DNA of 64,000 nt from the NCBI GenBank assembly GCA_018806985.1, contig JADANN010000372.1, positions 558,001 to 622,000 of the forward strand. The letters are read 5' to 3'. A model generated the notes under the pieces. The model did no database searches. It saw only the letters and a program-made list of their open reading frames with translations, and was not told where the DNA came from. Each line of letters begins with the position of its first letter. Position 1 is the stretch's first letter. The stretch comes from Angiostrongylus vasorum. Its lineage: Eukaryota; Nematoda; Chromadorea; Rhabditida; Metastrongylidae. Positions 61,831-64,000 of this stretch are shown here, piece by piece. Made by a program: the position numbers and the translations under genes.

Positions 61831-62504
61831 TGAAAGTTCGGACAACAAATTTATAGTACTCAATGAGGATCTAAACAGATGCAAGCGCTCACAGTGACGG
61901 ACTAATCCATAATCATTCCTTACCATACGCTGAGTAGCGTGGCCTTCTTTTCGTTGAACTCACCTGCACAAGTGATTTATGAAGGCTGATTTCTTATATC
62001 TACAATACTTTACAAAATATTGTACAGGATCGTTCCCTTACCTAGTGGAACTTGCATAGAACTGATTACAGCACATCTATTTTAGACATTTCGGAGTTGT
62101 TTTTCAAAGGAAAACAAAGGAAAACAAAGACAAAGCGGACATTTCTGGAAAGATGGAGCGTCCTTTGGCTTAGGCTTGTTTAGAAAGAAAACAGCAGTCT
62201 CCCATGAGACAGCAGAAGGCGTTACACAGAATGGTATCAAGGGCTTAACACTCTTGGTCGAAGTACTTCTAACAGAACTAAGACAGAAACAGTCAAACTA
62301 CCATTCTAAATCCTCAAAAAAGGAAGTACGAATCCTGATGTGTAGACCAAGATCCTGAAACCCAGCAGCACAGCAGGCAGCACGGAACCAAACTTGTCCG
62401 CATCGCTTACCACGGCGCGCAGACTTCCAAATGGAGCGCGGAAACTGCTGTTGGTGGTGATTACTGATTGCAAAGATCGATAGAACTAGCTGAGAGGTAG
62501 GCGA
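61831..62504. other. No gene seen
   Basis: A 60-codon open frame at 62,176 has no recognisable domain. Confidence 0.35.
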
Positions 62505-62690
62505 AACGAAAACCCACATGGTGTGGTGGTGAACGCGTTACTCCCCGGAAAGGACAATAGCGCGCTCGTTCCCCACCGCAGACATCTGCGGTCCGGGGTT
62601 TTGCAAATATCTCAGCATCGTTGAAGTTATATTTCGCATTATACCCTGACACTAAAAAGAGTAGGCAGTAAATAATAAGTTGAAAAATTG
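62505..62690 (+). repeat. SINE-2 family member
   Basis: ATGGTGTGGTGGTGAACGCG head and tail ACACTAAAAAGAGTAGGCAG. Confidence 0.75.
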
Positions 62691-62694
62691 CTGT

Positions 62695-63050
62695 TGGTCT
62701 TCAGATGATTTTTCGTGAAATTTGTGGTGAACATATATTCTTTTCTTTGATGGGCTCACACCCGATTGATAAATATATTTGTTTTCTGCTAACGTTTCGA
62801 CGTCTTCGTCTTCATCAGTGCCGATGATCCGCGTCAATGGTCCACGCTTGTTATTCGTCTCGATGTGGCCGCTTCGCCTTCGTGTTGAGTCGGGTCTTCC
62901 TCAGCAGACCATCTCCTCAAATGAGGCATACTCACTCGGTGATGCCCCTTTATGCAGTATGCTAATGGTTGATAGCAGTGATAGTTCGGTGATAATAACT
63001 TGTTTTCCCGGGCAATCAATCCTGCAGAAGTCGGTATCATTATCAGCTGG
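62695..63050. repeat. Penelope-related end sequence, tentative
   Basis: Contains AACGTTTCGACGTCTTCGTC, a variant of the GCCGAAACGTCAGC end motif seen at the fold-back elements. Confidence 0.35.
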
Positions 63051-63054
63051 CAAT

Positions 63055-63335
63055 TGCGGGCGCGTGTGGCGCAGTGGTCGGAGGCGCCCTGCAATACACA
63101 CGTGGCATCGATCGACGCGCCGACGGTTTACCAAGCCTTCCATCCCTCCGGGGTCGGCAAATCGATAACATACTTATCTCGGAGGTTGGCAGCACCGGCT
63201 CGATATATCGGTAGTTCATCGCGAATCATTGTAAAGACCAGATATGCATTCAATCACCTGCAAACGATGGCGAATGGAGTCGAATACATGGCGCATCCTA
63301 AAAGGGTTTGATCAACGTCGAGAGCTTTGTTGTTC
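63055..63335 (+). repeat. SINE-1 family member
   Basis: GCGCGTGTGGCGCAGTGGTC head (strong A-box likeness), body to GGTTTGATCAACGTCGAGAG. Confidence 0.8.
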
Positions 63336-63470
63336 TCTTTTTTGCAGCAATCGCGAGGTTGTTATTTAGCACACCTTTACTTCCTTACAAATGTAACACA
63401 CACAACACAACGGTAGCTGACGTTTCGGCAGTATTGCGTTCTTCAAAGCATGGAAGGGTACACTAATACA
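63336..63470. repeat. Fold-back element arm
   Basis: CAATCGCGAGGTTGTTATTT and GCTGACGTTTCGGCAGTATT, as in the left arm at 43,757. Confidence 0.6.
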
Positions 63471-63559
63471 GAACTTACTAGGTCAAACGCTTCAACAGCA
63501 CAAACAGAGATGAAAATCTGCACGATAATTACAAGATCTACGGCTCCTCGGAAAAACCC

Positions 63560-64000
63560 ACCGCTGTTTTCACCTGTCTTCCACCGAGGAAGAACAGCCT
63601 CTCAGAGTCGCATATGGTTGATTACTGCACCAGCCCACATGAAAAATCAGTTCTGAGAAACGGGGTTGGTTAGATCACGCGTTATCTCAGGGCATTCTTC
63701 CCTACTATTCATTCTCGGATTTTTGGAATTTATCCAAAAAGCCTCAAGAAGTTTGCGCGTTGGCGTTTCAGTCTCCCGTGCGAGGATAGCGACTTTTACA
63801 TCAAAATTTTCTCCGCTGTGCTTTTGTATCCTGTGCGTGCCTAGTGGCGTACCTTGTTTTGATTTTCGTTTGGCATCTAGGTGTTTTTTTTAAACGGATA
63901 CACAAAAGTCGGCCCGTTTCGCCGATATATTCGTCTCCGCAAGTACTACAAGAAATCAGGTATATCGTACCTGAACTCATGCAGTCACCGTCCCTGCCGT
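63560..64000 (-). mobile_element. Penelope-like element, GIY-YIG endonuclease fragment
   Basis: The minus strand gives ISCSTCGDEYIGETGRLLCI, the GIY-YIG core (here EYIGETGR), then GENFDVKVAILARETE, RKLLEAFWINSKNPR and SREECPEITRDL. A frameshift lies near 63,890. The element continues beyond the window edge. Confidence 0.7.

Noticed and set aside
1..64000. CRISPR array, rRNA or bacterial operon
   Set aside because: No evenly spaced direct repeats, no rRNA-like sequence, and spliced eukaryotic genes throughout.

Overview
The window looks like nuclear DNA from a nematode, most likely a clade V animal parasite (strongylid or hookworm type; the genus is my guess). The reasons are short AT-rich introns of 48-120 bp with TTTTCAG-type acceptors, a trans-splice-like acceptor touching a start codon, a worm-specific (WAGO-type) Argonaute, secreted astacin-EGF-CUB proteases, and dense fossils of RTE-type retrotransposons, Penelope-like elements and tRNA-headed SINEs. 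No rRNA, true tRNA, CRISPR or bacterial features were seen.

Layout. 0-5.9 kb: a Penelope-like fragment, then astacin gene copy 1 (minus, 9 exons) and a second, truncated astacin 5' end. 5.9-9.9 kb: a WAGO-like Argonaute (plus) without the slicer tetrad and with frame breaks. 10.4-13.6 kb: a decayed RTE element split by a TA tract and a SINE. 13.65-19.1 kb: left arm of a large inverted duplication, holding an inverted fragment of the vrk-1 3' end, astacin copy 2 (minus) and a fragment with two LOTUS/Egalitarian-like modules (minus). 19.1-25.7 kb: spacer with transposon remains and a second fragment of the Argonaute N-terminal region. 25.7-35.3 kb: right arm, with the mirrored Egalitarian-like fragment, astacin copy 3 (a pseudogene) and the genuine vrk-1 3' end. 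30.9-44.8 kb: a complete vrk-1-type kinase gene (minus, 16 exons by my reconstruction, about 581 aa). 44.8-51.2 kb: mostly repeats. 51.3-57.6 kb: a complete SHP-2/PTP-2-type phosphatase (minus, 14 exons, about 586 aa). 57.8-60.7 kb: an unrecognised candidate gene on the same strand, ending 196 bp upstream of the ptp-2 start codon. 60.7-64 kb: RTE, SINE and Penelope-like remains.

Main observation. The astacin paralogs, two of them nearly identical, differ by clean presence or absence of four small introns (57, 57, 61 and 61 bp) at exact splice junctions, while the intervening introns are kept. Together with the inverted duplication, a chimeric join in astacin copy 2 and several truncated gene copies, this records very recent rearrangement and intron turnover.

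Exon coordinates were worked out by eye from splice motifs, reading-phase continuity and domain knowledge. No alignment, search or transcript data were available.
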